Assembly: GCA_016720655.1 (NCBI GenBank)
Contig: JADKKE010000011.1
Location: 33,213 to 97,212, forward strand
Direction of reading: 5' to 3'
Length of the DNA: 64,000 nt
Source of the DNA: Bacteroidota bacterium
GTDB taxonomy: Bacteria; Bacteroidota; Bacteroidia; AKYH767-A; 2013-40CM-41-45
How positions within the stretch are numbered: position 1 is the first letter of the stretch; each line of letters starts with the position of its first letter. Of the stretch, positions 8,020 through 18,725 are shown piece after piece. The notes under the pieces are model-generated. The model worked only from the letters and a program-made list of their open reading frames with translations. It did not search any database and was not told the DNA's origin. Made by a program: the position numbers and the translations under genes.

Positions 8020-10368
8020 TTAATTCTGAATCATCAGTCGTTGTGCAATTGATCCACATCGTACGATGTAAATACCTGTACTGAATGATTCGGTATTTAA
8101 TGCCACGAATGATTTACCGGAACACGTATACACAAGCTGACCAACAGGATTGTATATTTCAAGTTCCTGTCCGGAACTATCATTCATGCGAATAAATACT
8201 TCAGCACTTGCAGGGTTTGGATATACGGTAATCGATGCTGTAGCTGTTTGAGTATCCGTAATTCCGGTATTCAAATTGTTGTTTGCAGCAAACGTTGGGG
8301 TCTGAATGACAAAACTTCCGGTTCCATTGGGGACACGGGCATACCCATAATCTGTTGTTTGCGCTCCAAAAACCACCTGATCTGCAATCGCTCTGGAAGC
8401 ATCCAACAGGTATATGTCTTCTCCGCTTCCTGACAACTTGAAGTTTGTGTGGAAGGACCCCTGACTACTGTCTTCATCAGCCCAGATAATCAGATAATCA
8501 TTCGCTGGAATGACAGTGTTCGCTGGGATTGTCCATTTGTCGACATTGTAATAATCATCTGTCAAATAATATCCACTGATGTCTACTGGTTGAGAGGAAT
8601 TATTGTAAAGCTCGATCCAATCATCGTACTCACCTAAACTATCTGAAGCAGTTGTTGAATTCGATGCCATGACTTCATTTATCACAACAGCGGTATTTGC
8701 AGAAGCAAGTGGTGCGGCAAAATAGATAAAGACATTGTGTTCTGCTCCTGCAGGCAGATAGGTAAGGGTTTTTGCCGTATTCGCAGATGCAGCTTCAATA
8801 TAATAGCGTACCCATTCACCGCTTTCTTGCCCGGGAATAGTTGCACCATAAATACCATCGCCGGCCAGGCTATCATTGTGATTGCCATCATCGAACATCA
8901 AGACTTTCGTAAAGTTACCTACAATACCTACAGAATAATAAAGATTGACATGGTCAATTCCATTCGTGCTCGAAACACTGGCCTGTACATTTACATCCTG
9001 CATTGACAGCGGTTGATTCCAGGCAATCCCATTTGTAAAATAAGGAGCATCTGATATCTGAGGACCACTAACATTCACTTCAGAATTATTCATCATATAA
9101 TTCTTTCGTGTAAGAAGAAAATCTTTGACTTCTTCGACGCCGGTAGTAAATTGAGAGTAGGTATAGATTTTTTTACTGTCATTTTGCACCATCGTATCAA
9201 TTGCACTTTCATATTCATTAATGATTTGGTATGCAGAAGCTGTATCCAAATCTTCTTCAATCAAAGTGCGCATGTGTGCCAGGTAACGCTGACGCCATTC
9301 CGGTCTGGCGAGAATTTTATTCAGCAATGGATAATTCACATTTGTCTCATGGTAAAAAGGACTCCAGGAGGTTGCGAGATTTAATTCCAACGCACTATTT
9401 CCGTCGTATTCCTGAGGAGTAATTCGTCCTGTTTCTTTTTCATAGTACAAATAGTAATCCATCTTGCCTTTGTACACATAACTATCGTCATCACAAAATA
9501 AAATCTCACTGGCAAGAAACCAAAGAGTACGATCGATGTCAAGCACATTTGGTAACAAGGAATCCAAAGCCGCCGGTGTACTGTTATTCAAAACATCGCA
9601 AGTGTTTACGAGATCATCCCATGGATTTGGCTTCTCAGCTGATTTCAACTGATAATAGGGCTGAAAATCTGATGTATCCGCTCCGAGATAATTGAGAGCA
9701 GCAGTACCATCACCCCAGCCTCCTCCCATTCCACCACCGGAACGGTCAGCTCTCCAATTGGTCCCATTATTCGTCATGAACCACTCCTTTAGAAAATCAC
9801 TGTTCAATTGCTGCACCATTGGATACACTCCCCAGTTTCCACCATTGATGTATAATTTTACAAATGCAGATTTTGCAGTCGGAATATGTTTCTTGATTTG
9901 ACGTTGATAAAATATTTCATGGATGAATGAAGGATCCTGAAAACAATTATTCAGATTGAGAATATTGTATCCCATTATATCCTGATTCGGGATGAATGAA
10001 TCCATGGTAATGTTGAAGGATTTCTTTTGGGAATTTTGAACACCGGAATATGATGTTTGACCTTTAAATCGAACACCTACACTGTCGTATACAATTCCAT
10101 CAACTGTCATGGTTGCAGGAAGATCTATTTTACTCTGATAATTCTGGGTAAGCTGGGTCCAGTAATTGCTCTGTGAAAAATCCAAATAGATGTTTCGCAT
10201 TGTACTCTGTTCAAAAAGCCCGGTATTCAATCGATCTCCTGTGAGCAACATTCTACCGTCAGGACTCAGATGCATCTCGTCAGGCAGACTCTGTCCATAC
10301 ATTGTAGTTGAAAAAACGGTGCAAGTGGCCAAGGAAAGTTTCAGCGCTTGTTTTTGATAAAAATTCAT
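8020..10368 (-). CDS. T9SS-secreted CotH-like protein with lamin-tail domain
   Basis: This 782-residue protein has, in order: a signal peptide (about 1-25, cleavage near YGQ); a CotH-type kinase-like domain (about 75-420) with VRFKGQTSYSG, QLKSAEKPNPWDDL, the acidic LFCDDDSYVYKG stretch and ITPQEYDGNSAL; a linker with a beta-sandwich of Ig type; a lamin-tail domain (about 560-690) with VVINEVMASN and YDDWIELYNNSSQPVDISGY; and a C-terminal T9SS sorting domain (ITVYPNPASAEVFIR to the end). CotH proteins phosphorylate secreted partners in spore formers. Here the protein is predicted to be exported and displayed on the cell surface. Its target is unknown. Confidence 0.88.
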   Translation of the reverse strand: MNFYQKQALKLSLATCTVFSTTMYGQSLPDEMHLSPDGRMLLTGDRLNTGLFEQSTMRNIYLDFSQSNYWTQLTQNYQSKIDLPATMTVDGIVYDSVGVRFKGQTSYSGVQNSQKKSFNITMDSFIPNQDIMGYNILNLNNCFQDPSFIHEIFYQRQIKKHIPTAKSAFVKLYINGGNWGVYPMVQQLNSDFLKEWFMTNNGTNWRADRSGGGMGGGWGDGTAALNYLGADTSDFQPYYQLKSAEKPNPWDDLVNTCDVLNNSTPAALDSLLPNVLDIDRTLWFLASEILFCDDDSYVYKGKMDYYLYYEKETGRITPQEYDGNSALELNLATSWSPFYHETNVNYPLLNKILARPEWRQRYLAHMRTLIEEDLDTASAYQIINEYESAIDTMVQNDSKKIYTYSQFTTGVEEVKDFLLTRKNYMMNNSEVNVSGPQISDAPYFTNGIAWNQPLSMQDVNVQASVSSTNGIDHVNLYYSVGIVGNFTKVLMFDDGNHNDSLAGDGIYGATIPGQESGEWVRYYIEAASANTAKTLTYLPAGAEHNVFIYFAAPLASANTAVVINEVMASNSTTASDSLGEYDDWIELYNNSSQPVDISGYYLTDDYYNVDKWTIPANTVIPANDYLIIWADEDSSQGSFHTNFKLSGSGEDIYLLDASRAIADQVVFGAQTTDYGYARVPNGTGSFVIQTPTFAANNNLNTGITDTQTATASITVYPNPASAEVFIRMNDSSGQELEIYNPVGQLVYTCSGKSFVALNTESFSTGIYIVRCGSIAQRLMIQN

Positions 10369-10651
10369 AGTTTATGCTTTTGAGAGCCTAAACATATAGC
10401 TTTTGTTAATTAAATGTGAATTAATGAGGTAAAAAATAGTCGGACAGCGGTAAATAAACTAAAAAGAGGTCATACCCTTGATTCCTTTCTTTCCTGTCAG
10501 GATATCAAAATACACGGATAAATGTTGACCTGTGGCCCTTGTCCGAAGATTATGAATTTTATAAAAAGTGTTTTTTTAGGAATAATCTGAAAGAACTATA
10601 TTTTGAAATTTGTTCCTCAGAATGAAAAATTAAATCGAATCCGGATCTGAA

Positions 10652-13600
10652 TTATTTTAAAATAAGTTTTGCGCATTTTACTACGCTACCGGAAATCGCT
10701 CTAACAAAATAGATTCCCTTACCTGTAATTCCATTCGCAGTCGGAGAAAGTACAAAGGATCGTTCAGTCTCAGCGTTCAGCAATTCTGAAAAGTATTCCT
10801 TGCCATTCAAATCGTAAATTACAATGGAAATTGGTTGTTCCGTTTGTGAAGAAATTGCAAATGTAAGTTCTTCACCGGAGCTTGGATTGGGATATATATT
10901 TAAATTAAAATCTACGTTTCTTTTTAATGTTACCGAAACCGGTTCCGAGTAAGTAGTTCTTCCATCAAAATCTGTCTGCTTCAAACGATAATAAGAAAGT
11001 CCTTCGTAAGGTTGAATATCCTCTGTTGAATAATTGAGAAGAGTTGTACTGTTCCCACCATTTGCTTTTGATTCAACGTCGCAAAGCTTTTCATAAAATT
11101 CAGCATCACGTGATTTTTCAATCGTAAAGAAACTATTATTTCGCTCGGAGGCTGTGCCCCAGTTCAATGTCACAATTTCGCCCTGAAGAGTTGCATTAAA
11201 ATAAGACAATTCGATAGGTAGAGGTACGCCATTCCCTTTGCCAATTACAAAATGTGAGAAGGATGTATAACCAGTGCGTTCTGCATATCCAGTTCCGGAA
11301 CTATAAATCCTTCCCGGATTTCCCCCACCCGGAATACTTGTTGAAAGATCAAATGTCGAAAAACTGGCATACGAAATAACTGCCGTTCTTTTTAGTGGAC
11401 AAAAATAATTGTCTTCAGCTGCGGATAAGGTTGTATTCTCCACAGCCAACTGCACACCGTAGGTCCCTCCACTTGGCTGGACATTTGGCGTCAATGACCA
11501 AATTACAGTTTCTCCAACCGCTTCTCCAACCGTAGCGATAATCGGAACTGTTCCCTGGTAAGTATTCAACAAAGCATCGCTATTGGGTGCCGACTGAGTG
11601 AAATCAGAAACGGATGCATTGATATACGTTACTCCGGTTAATGAATTGTTGAGTAGCGAAACAATATGTCTGTCTGTTGATGATGTCCCATTTCCTACCG
11701 GAAAATTATAGGTGCTTGTATTTGTTGCAATATTTCTTCGGAGATTCCCGTTCACGAAACCATTTGTATAAGTCAAATTTCCGGCGGTTGTGGATGAAAC
11801 AATCAGGTAATTGGTTCCGGTACTTACAATGCCATTCAACAAAGACAAGGAATTTGTGATTGTTGCATTGAACGTACCGCTAAGGTTTATTCCATAGGAA
11901 TTATCGATTACAAGATTATAAAACGAAATTCCGGTTGTTGATGTAATCGTTGTAGGATTGGAGCAACCATATAATTTTACAGTGCTGGTATTGGCAGTAA
12001 AAGTTCCGACTTTGTCAATATTTCCATAGACATCAAGTGTTCTACTGGCATTTATCGTCAGTGTTTTGCCGGCACCAATTGTAATATTATTCACAACAGC
12101 ATTTGTGCTGATGACAGGATTTGTTCCGGCTGTAATGATTGCAGATTTGTATTTTGTTGGAACACCATTTGACCAATTGCTGACTGTGTTCCATGCGGAT
12201 GTAGTACCAATCCAGGTCGTAGTAGTATTGGCGGGTTCGAGAACAGACACAGAATTTGAAGTAAAGGCACTGTTGCTGCAACCACCCAAATCGGGAGTAA
12301 CGATGCAGGTGATCGCATCACCATCCACCAATCCACTATTAGTATAACTCGTGCTATTGCTTCCAACATTTGATCCATTCAATTGCCATTGATAGGTTGG
12401 AGCTACTCCAAGGTTTGTTCCATAAGCTGTAAACGTGCTGATATTCCCATTCGACACTTTTACATTGTTTGCTGTTGCTCCGGTTGCATTTGTAGATACA
12501 TCCACATACAAGGGCAGAGTCGGACTCACCGTACTTGTATAAATTAAAGCACCGTTTTTATAATATTTGACAACACTGTTTTCTACCGCAATTTTCAGAA
12601 TATCCGTGGCTGCATAAGTACCAAAGGTGCCACGATTGGTGCCGGATTCATAAATTCTCAAACTGCCTGTGTTCATCAGGTAGAACGAAAATTGAATGGA
12701 CGTAAAATTACCATTCAGATCTGTCGCACTCAAACCAATCATTCGTGCTTTGTTCGTTTCTGCGACCGTTGTTTGCATGTACCCGTTATTCGAAACCGAT
12801 TGGTACGAAAATCCATTTCCATCCCAAACTCCGTTGCTTGTTCGTTTTGTAAGTGTATTGTTTCGAATCGTATTTTTTACTCCCGATGATGCTATGACCC
12901 AAACTACATCCACAACGGATTCTTTACATGCATTCAATGAAGGAGTTCCGGTAATATAAAATTCGTTTTGTTGGGTTTGGTTAATGTCTTTTACGACAAT
13001 GCTATTCGACGTAAATGCGCTGCTGCTGCATCCGCCAAGGTCTGGTGTAACCAGGCAAGTAATAACATCAAAACTATTCAATGCTGTATTGGTGTAAGTT
13101 GTGCTGTTCGTACCCACATTCGATCCATTGAGCTGCCATTGGTACACCGGTGCTGTACCGAGGTTGGTACCATATGCAGTGAATGTGCTGATGTTTCCAT
13201 TTGAAACTTTCACATCAGAAAGCGTTGCTCCGGTCGAATTTGTAGATACATCCACGTACAATGGAAGTGTAGGAGCAACATTACTGATGTAAAGCGATGT
13301 GCTGTTTTTATAATATTTGATAATGTTATTCTCTACGGCAATCTTCAATGTATCATTTGTAGAATAGGTTCCAAAGGTTCCCCTCGAAGCACCGGACTCA
13401 TAGATTTGTAATGCTCCGGTATTGGTCAGAAAAAAGGCATATTGGATTGATGTGTAATTACCATTTACATCTGTAGCACTAAGTCCGATCATACGGGTTT
13501 CATTCGTTTCTGCAACGATGGTTTGCATATAACCATTGTTCGAAACAGACTGGGCAGAAAAACCATTTCCATCCCAGGTTCCATTACTGATCATTTTGGT

Positions 13601-15304
13601 AAGTGTATTGCCGGAAATATAATTTTTTGAACCGGAAGCCGTTACCATCCACACAACATCCACAACTGCTTCTTTGCATGCACTGGATGCCGGCGATCCT
13701 GCGATATAGAATTCATTTTGCAGAGTCGGGTTGATGTCTCCCAGTGAAATTACATTGGATGTGTATGAACTACTTGCGCAGCCTCCCAAATCGGGTGTGA
13801 TGATGCAATTAATTAAATCACTATTCGGTAATGCATTGTTTGTGTAAGAAGAACTGTTTGTACCAACCGGACTTCCGTTTATCGTCCATTGATACGTAGG
13901 TGCGGGGCCTAAATTCAAAGCAACAGCAGAGAAGGTTCCTGTGTTTCCGTTTGCTACCTGAACAGCAGTGGCCGTTGCTCCTACATTTCTTAAGGAGACG
14001 TCTACATACAAAGGTAAGGTTGGAGAAACAGAACTAATATAAATCATCGTTCCGTTCCTATAATATTTTACTACATTATTTTCCACTGCAATTTTTAATG
14101 CATCTCCTGTCAAATAGGTTCCAAAGGTCCCGCGATTTGTTCCGCTTTCGTAAATATTCAGAGCTCCTGTGGTTCGCAATCGAAATGCGAATTCAATGGA
14201 CGTGTTGCTTACACTTGCATCTATCGAACTGAGGCCAATTGTTCTGTCTTTATCCGTCTCCGTTGCTGAGAAAATCATATACCCGTTATTGGAAACCGAT
14301 TGAAAGGAGAATCCATTACCGTCCCAGTTTCCGTCGCTGGTTTCTTTGACGAGATTATTTCCTGTAATTGTATTCTTAGCTGCGGATGATGCAGGATTCC
14401 AAACAACATCCTCAATTGTTTCTTTACAGGTGCTGGCGGTTGGAACACCTGTGATGTAAAATCCATTCAGAAGGGTGGGGTCAATATTGCCAATGATGAT
14501 GGAATTGGAATTGTATACCGTAAATGGCAGACAACCATCCGCAGCAGATGTTTGAATACACGTAATACTATCACCGCTGCTTAAAGAAGTGTTTGTGTAG
14601 GTGGCACTATTCGTTCCAACATTTATTCCGTTCAATTGCCATTGATAATTCGGACTTGTGCCGGCATTCGTGCCAGATGCATTGAATACACCAATGTTTC
14701 CATTGCTAATTTTAACTTCTGAAACTGTTGCTCCGCTGTGTCGGGTGGAAACATCCACAAACATGGGCAGTGTGGGGGCGGTATTGCTGATGTATAAAAG
14801 ATTTCCATTCTGGTAATATTTTAAGATGGAATTCTCCACGGATATTTTCAGAATATCCGAAGCAACATAAGTTCCAAATGTCCCGCGTAATGTTCCGGAC
14901 TCATAGATTTGCAAACTTCCGGTATTGACCAGGTAAAATGCATATTGGATGGACGTAAAATTTGAATTCACATCTGTGGAACTCAACCCAATCATTCTTG
15001 ATTTGTTTGTTTCAATAACGGAAGTTTGCATGTATCCTCCATCCGCTACCGACTGATACGAAAAACCATTCCCATCCCAGTTATTATTACTGTTGAATTT
15101 GGTTAAAGTATTTCCTGCAATTGTATTGTGTACAGATGAGCTCGCATTGATCCAAACAACATCCTCTACAGCTTCTTTGCACGAGGCGGAAGCAGGAGAG
15201 CCATAGATGTAAAACTCATTGCATTGGGCGCTGAGTTCGCTTCCTGATAGCAGTACCATCATTGCAGCCAACAAAATAAAATATATCGATCCCTTCCTGC
15301 TCAT
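10652..15304 (-). CDS. Giant T9SS-secreted protein with four tandem 250-residue repeats
   Basis: This 1550-residue protein begins with a signal peptide ending near SELSAQ. Four repeats of about 250 residues follow, each opening with NEFYI-G-P---CKE--VDVVW, continuing through DGNGFSxQSVSNNGYM, a lectin/LamG-like stretch (KIAVENNxxKYYKNG, LPLYVDVS) and closing with an Ig-like unit (YQWQLNGSNVGTNS, ITCIVTPDLGGC). A cell-wall-type region follows (TTTTWIGTTSAWNTVSNW, about 1025-1150), then a region starting LPIELSYFNATL and a T9SS sorting domain (LNIYPNPSSGEE to the end). I infer a surface adhesin or carbohydrate-binding filament. No catalytic motif was seen. Confidence 0.88.
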   Translation of the reverse strand: MSRKGSIYFILLAAMMVLLSGSELSAQCNEFYIYGSPASASCKEAVEDVVWINASSSVHNTIAGNTLTKFNSNNNWDGNGFSYQSVADGGYMQTSVIETNKSRMIGLSSTDVNSNFTSIQYAFYLVNTGSLQIYESGTLRGTFGTYVASDILKISVENSILKYYQNGNLLYISNTAPTLPMFVDVSTRHSGATVSEVKISNGNIGVFNASGTNAGTSPNYQWQLNGINVGTNSATYTNTSLSSGDSITCIQTSAADGCLPFTVYNSNSIIIGNIDPTLLNGFYITGVPTASTCKETIEDVVWNPASSAAKNTITGNNLVKETSDGNWDGNGFSFQSVSNNGYMIFSATETDKDRTIGLSSIDASVSNTSIEFAFRLRTTGALNIYESGTNRGTFGTYLTGDALKIAVENNVVKYYRNGTMIYISSVSPTLPLYVDVSLRNVGATATAVQVANGNTGTFSAVALNLGPAPTYQWTINGSPVGTNSSSYTNNALPNSDLINCIITPDLGGCASSSYTSNVISLGDINPTLQNEFYIAGSPASSACKEAVVDVVWMVTASGSKNYISGNTLTKMISNGTWDGNGFSAQSVSNNGYMQTIVAETNETRMIGLSATDVNGNYTSIQYAFFLTNTGALQIYESGASRGTFGTYSTNDTLKIAVENNIIKYYKNSTSLYISNVAPTLPLYVDVSTNSTGATLSDVKVSNGNISTFTAYGTNLGTAPVYQWQLNGSNVGTNSTTYTNTALNSFDVITCLVTPDLGGCSSSAFTSNSIVVKDINQTQQNEFYITGTPSLNACKESVVDVVWVIASSGVKNTIRNNTLTKRTSNGVWDGNGFSYQSVSNNGYMQTTVAETNKARMIGLSATDLNGNFTSIQFSFYLMNTGSLRIYESGTNRGTFGTYAATDILKIAVENSVVKYYKNGALIYTSTVSPTLPLYVDVSTNATGATANNVKVSNGNISTFTAYGTNLGVAPTYQWQLNGSNVGSNSTSYTNSGLVDGDAITCIVTPDLGGCSNSAFTSNSVSVLEPANTTTTWIGTTSAWNTVSNWSNGVPTKYKSAIITAGTNPVISTNAVVNNITIGAGKTLTINASRTLDVYGNIDKVGTFTANTSTVKLYGCSNPTTITSTTGISFYNLVIDNSYGINLSGTFNATITNSLSLLNGIVSTGTNYLIVSSTTAGNLTYTNGFVNGNLRRNIATNTSTYNFPVGNGTSSTDRHIVSLLNNSLTGVTYINASVSDFTQSAPNSDALLNTYQGTVPIIATVGEAVGETVIWSLTPNVQPSGGTYGVQLAVENTTLSAAEDNYFCPLKRTAVISYASFSTFDLSTSIPGGGNPGRIYSSGTGYAERTGYTSFSHFVIGKGNGVPLPIELSYFNATLQGEIVTLNWGTASERNNSFFTIEKSRDAEFYEKLCDVESKANGGNSTTLLNYSTEDIQPYEGLSYYRLKQTDFDGRTTYSEPVSVTLKRNVDFNLNIYPNPSSGEELTFAISSQTEQPISIVIYDLNGKEYFSELLNAETERSFVLSPTANGITGKGIYFVRAISGSVVKCAKLILK
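12218..15220 (-). repeat. Four tandem 750-bp coding repeats
   Basis: Within the 1550-residue gene the units start at 15220, 14467, 13717 and 12967, giving periods of 753, 750 and 750 bases, and the last ends near 12218. Identity is high enough at DNA level to be seen by eye, for example in the segments encoding KYYKNG and PDLGGC. Such arrays can change copy number by recombination and are prone to misassembly. Confidence 0.85.
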
Positions 15305-15809
15305 CTTAGTTTCCTCACTTGTAAAATAAATTTGTTCCTATGCAGAAAATGATCCTCTTGGATATGTTTTTGTGATCCGGTAGTTAATCCAATTTAATGT
15401 TCACTCTTGTAACAATACCCATTACACCAAGTCTGAAAACAGATCGTGAACAAGCATGATTGATGAATTGAAACCATCCGGGCTTTCTTACGGCTGCGCC
15501 ATTTGCGATCATTGTACCAAAAGAGAAAAACTTTATTTTTTGCTAATTTTCAAAGAATTCAAAAAATTGAAATTCCCCTTTTGGGAGAGTTTTTCCGAAA
15601 AAAAAATAAAATCTCAACGAAAATAGTCCACTGAAAACAAGAGGATTCGCAGTATGTGATTTGTCGTTCATACCCATCACCTTGTTTAGGAATGTTCTTT
15701 GAAAATTATCAATCAGGAAAAATAATGCTTCCGAAAAGCTTTGAGTCTGAATGGATATTCATGATTTTTGAATATGAAAATATTCAGTGGTTCGCAAAAT
15801 TAGTATGTA
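15305..15809. other. Intergenic region, nothing recognised
   Basis: This gap of 505 bases lies between the start of the giant repeat protein gene and the 3' end of the di-haem oxidoreductase operon, both on the minus strand. It is AT-rich with A runs and should contain the promoter of the repeat protein gene. No RNA gene, hairpin with a U run or supported small ORF was found. Confidence 0.45.
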
Positions 15810-17180
15810 TTAAAGGTTTTTCAGAAACAAAAGCAAAGCATTCCGTTCAGTACTGCTCAAGGATATATATCTGCTAACAGCTTGTGATGCTTCGCCTCCA
15901 TGCCAGAGAATAGCTTCCTGAAAATTTCTGGCTCGCCCGTCGTGTAAAAAATTGGTGTGTCCATTCACAATTTGTGTAAGCCCGATTCCCCACAAGGGTG
16001 CTGTTCTCCATTCTTGTCCATCTGCAATAAAATCAGGCCGCTGATCCGCAAGGGAAGGGCCCATATCATGCAACAACAAATCAGTGTATGGGAAAATTAA
16101 TTGATTCGAAAGATATGTGAAGGAGACATCTGTCTTTGTACGCATCGAAACACGATGACAAGAGTTACATCCAATTTGAGTGAAAATAGCTTTGCCTTCC
16201 TGCACCTGGGCATTGTCCCGATTTCGGGGTGCCGGGACAGACAGCGTTTTCATATAGAATGCAACTGCATGCAAGAGACTATCCGTTACCTCCGGCTCAT
16301 CACCATTGCCATCATGCTGCGATTGGCCTAGACTGTTTTCCTGAGGAAAAACAAAACTGGTGATGCCCATATCCTCGTTAAATGCTCCTGCAGTCTGTTG
16401 GAGCAAACTAGGATTGCCGGCTTTCCATCCGAATCTTCCAATCCGGGTTTCTTGTGCAATTGCATCCCAAACACGATTCGGTCTTCCGGAAATTCCATCA
16501 CCATTCACATCGAATTCATCAGCGTAAGTAATAATTTCATGATCCGGAATTGCTTCCAACAATCCCAACCCAAAAACAGCAGGAGCGACACGAGCAGAGA
16601 GCAAAATGTTCGAGGGGAGAGTAGTGTATGAATTGTTGAGTTGAACAATCGGTTTACGCAATGTAACATTCTCGCCATCCGGAAAGGTGAATACACTGTC
16701 TGAATAGTGGACAACTACATTTGCTTCTGCAACTGTTCCAAATATCGATCGTTGTTGTAACTGGCCACCGAATCCCGGTGCAGGAAGTGGTCCTCCATGT
16801 GGATTTTCTCCCGGTATGCTTACCCGAATGAGCATGCCGATCAACGATTCACCTGCCATTGGGGCTTTTCCTCTACCATCAGCGACGTGACAGGATGAAC
16901 AAGAAACATTATTGTACAGTGGTCCCAGTCCAGGTCGAATAGGTGCCGGACCAACAACAAATGTTCCTTCAAAAAGTGCATCACCTGTTTCATGGACCAA
17001 TAAATCTGTTGAAGACATTCCATCAAATTCATGTGTGAACGCCCCTCCGCCTTCGTCAAAAACAGTGTTGACTCCACCCGCAAAGACATCATCATTTTCT
17101 CCGGGAACCCAGTCTTGCACTTTTCTGCAGGCAACGATGCTCAGCACAATACAAAAAAAGACTGTCAACCGTATTTTCAT
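15810..17180 (-). CDS. Di-haem oxidoreductase lipoprotein (DHOR, DUF1111)
   Basis: The start chosen is the ATG at 17180, giving a lipoprotein signal with the lipidated cysteine at residue 18 (LSIVAC). An upstream in-frame start at 17207 would spoil the signal. Two haem c sites are visible: C94-S-S-C97-H98 and a second CNSCH near residue 345. Length (about 456) and motifs such as GLGPLYNNVSCSSCHVADGRG and FLHDGRARN fit the DUF1111/DHOR family, relatives of di-haem cytochrome c peroxidases. It is the last gene of a four-gene operon and follows the imelysin gene by 33 bases. It probably acts as a periplasmic redox partner in metal or iron handling; the electron donor is not known. Confidence 0.9.
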   Translation of the reverse strand: MKIRLTVFFCIVLSIVACRKVQDWVPGENDDVFAGGVNTVFDEGGGAFTHEFDGMSSTDLLVHETGDALFEGTFVVGPAPIRPGLGPLYNNVSCSSCHVADGRGKAPMAGESLIGMLIRVSIPGENPHGGPLPAPGFGGQLQQRSIFGTVAEANVVVHYSDSVFTFPDGENVTLRKPIVQLNNSYTTLPSNILLSARVAPAVFGLGLLEAIPDHEIITYADEFDVNGDGISGRPNRVWDAIAQETRIGRFGWKAGNPSLLQQTAGAFNEDMGITSFVFPQENSLGQSQHDGNGDEPEVTDSLLHAVAFYMKTLSVPAPRNRDNAQVQEGKAIFTQIGCNSCHRVSMRTKTDVSFTYLSNQLIFPYTDLLLHDMGPSLADQRPDFIADGQEWRTAPLWGIGLTQIVNGHTNFLHDGRARNFQEAILWHGGEASQAVSRYISLSSTERNALLLFLKNL

Positions 17181-17213
17181 TTTATCTATGCTTAAAATTA
17201 ATTGCAATACAAA

Positions 17214-18281
17214 TTATTCACCATGTAGTTGTACCAATGGTAACAGTTCCTGCTCCAGCGTTTCTTTTAATGCATTAATATTCGCTTGCACCTGCTGAAG
17301 CTGCAATGGAATTTGGATTATTGCTTCACCGAATGGCATGGTGATGGCCTGCAATGAAACTATTGAAACAGTTAATTGCTGTTGAATCCTGTTGTCGAGA
17401 GAAGTATTGTACGCTCTCACCAATTCGTTCAAGCCGAAATGATCACCGGAATATTTTCCGAAATATATATTTTCAACTGACTTCAAATTATTTGTGAAAT
17501 CGACGATTGAATTTCCGGAATAAGGAGATTCTTCAAGGGATGGGTCTTGATTCACCAGGGGTTCTTCAATCTTTCCATTTGCAACTTCGTCACAAATCCC
17601 GACAAGTGCGTTTACAATTTCGACAAACACGGCACGGCGCGAAGAATAAACGCTGTTGGATTGTCCGGGATGATTTATCTCAAAAAGATAATTTCCCGTA
17701 ACATCAGGATTCCAGGTATGATATACTTTTTCACTTTGACTTTTCAAATACTGTGCAAGTGCTTGGCAATACTCAAACTGACGTGCGGTGAAATCCGTAA
17801 CTGATTTATTTCCATCCAAACCGAAAAGCATGTATTCGAGGGGATGAAAGCCTTTTAAGGAAAACTCAAGGGATTCCATTCCTGCAGAATCAATCACAAC
17901 AGAGCTTGCTAAGAGTGAATCCAGTGAAGAAAAATTGACCGGCCATGTATCGATAGAAGGATCTATGTCGAGATAGGAGACCGGGCCGTACAAAAACCCT
18001 TCCGACAATTCCCATTCTTGTCGCATATCCTTCCATGCTTGTCGGCATGAAACCAGTCCGCCGGTTGTAGGAGAAGCAACAAAATTCCCCACCATCGTTT
18101 CAAGTGAAACACCCTTTGCACGTAATTCATTATAGGTAGCGAGTACAACGTGATTCGAAATATCGGAGAGAATAGTTTCCTGCAAATCAGAATTGAGAAC
18201 AGGATCCGGTTCTGAATCTTTTTTACATCCTACTATCAGGATACAAGCAATGCAAAGGAATAGTTTATAATTTATTTTCAT
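17214..18281 (-). CDS. Imelysin-family lipoprotein (IrpA/EfeO-like)
   Basis: This is a 355-residue protein with a lipoprotein signal (lipidated C19 in LIVGC). The imelysin signature GxHxxE is present as G144-F-H146-P-L-E149, followed by YMLFG. The LYGPVSYLDIDPSIDTWPV segment also fits the family. Imelysins are periplasmic, helical, metal-binding proteins linked to iron uptake and usually lack the peptidase activity first proposed. The gene starts 9 bases after the Rieske gene and precedes the di-haem oxidoreductase, a pairing common in many bacteria. Confidence 0.92.
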   Translation of the reverse strand: MKINYKLFLCIACILIVGCKKDSEPDPVLNSDLQETILSDISNHVVLATYNELRAKGVSLETMVGNFVASPTTGGLVSCRQAWKDMRQEWELSEGFLYGPVSYLDIDPSIDTWPVNFSSLDSLLASSVVIDSAGMESLEFSLKGFHPLEYMLFGLDGNKSVTDFTARQFEYCQALAQYLKSQSEKVYHTWNPDVTGNYLFEINHPGQSNSVYSSRRAVFVEIVNALVGICDEVANGKIEEPLVNQDPSLEESPYSGNSIVDFTNNLKSVENIYFGKYSGDHFGLNELVRAYNTSLDNRIQQQLTVSIVSLQAITMPFGEAIIQIPLQLQQVQANINALKETLEQELLPLVQLHGE

Positions 18282-18290
18282 TTTATAAAC

Positions 18291-18722
18291 TTATGTCAAT
18301 TTTACGATTAACCGTGTTCCACTTTCAATCGTGGTGAAACGCTGCAATGGCCTCATGGCCGGTGCTGTCGTAGGTTTTCCTTCCATATCAAAGGTGCTTC
18401 CGTGAGTAGGACAGAAAAATGAATCGCCGGTGTACCGAACAGGATTCATCTGATGAGTACATTGCATTTTCATTGCATAATATGTTCCGTCTTTCTTTTT
18501 TACTATCACAACTTCATCCTTCAAACGCTCATCGCTGATGAAAATAATTTTTTTCGAACCAAAAGATGACAGATGAAAAGAAATTTCATTTTCTTCAATG
18601 GTCAATCCCGTCAAAGCTGCAGTTTTACAGCTTTCGAATACAGAGCTGAAAACAGATAAGGCAAGACATGAGCCTAAGCTTGCCTGTGCACCTTGTTTAA
18701 TAAATTCTCTACGGTTTGACAT
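18291..18722 (-). CDS. Rieske [2Fe-2S] protein with twin-arginine signal
   Basis: This 143-residue protein opens with a twin-arginine motif (R4-R5-E-F-I-K) and a hydrophobic stretch, suggesting folded export by Tat. C33 in FESCKT could be a lipidation or cleavage site. The Rieske cluster ligands are visible as C88-T-H90 and C104-P-T-H107-G. The linker between the two boxes is short, as in small soluble Rieske ferredoxin-like proteins. It starts 3 bases after the porin-like gene and is followed 9 bases later by imelysin. Electron transfer to or from the di-haem protein of the same operon is a reasonable inference. Confidence 0.92.
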   Translation of the reverse strand: MSNRREFIKQGAQASLGSCLALSVFSSVFESCKTAALTGLTIEENEISFHLSSFGSKKIIFISDERLKDEVVIVKKKDGTYYAMKMQCTHQMNPVRYTGDSFFCPTHGSTFDMEGKPTTAPAMRPLQRFTTIESGTRLIVKLT

Positions 18723-18725
18723 GGA

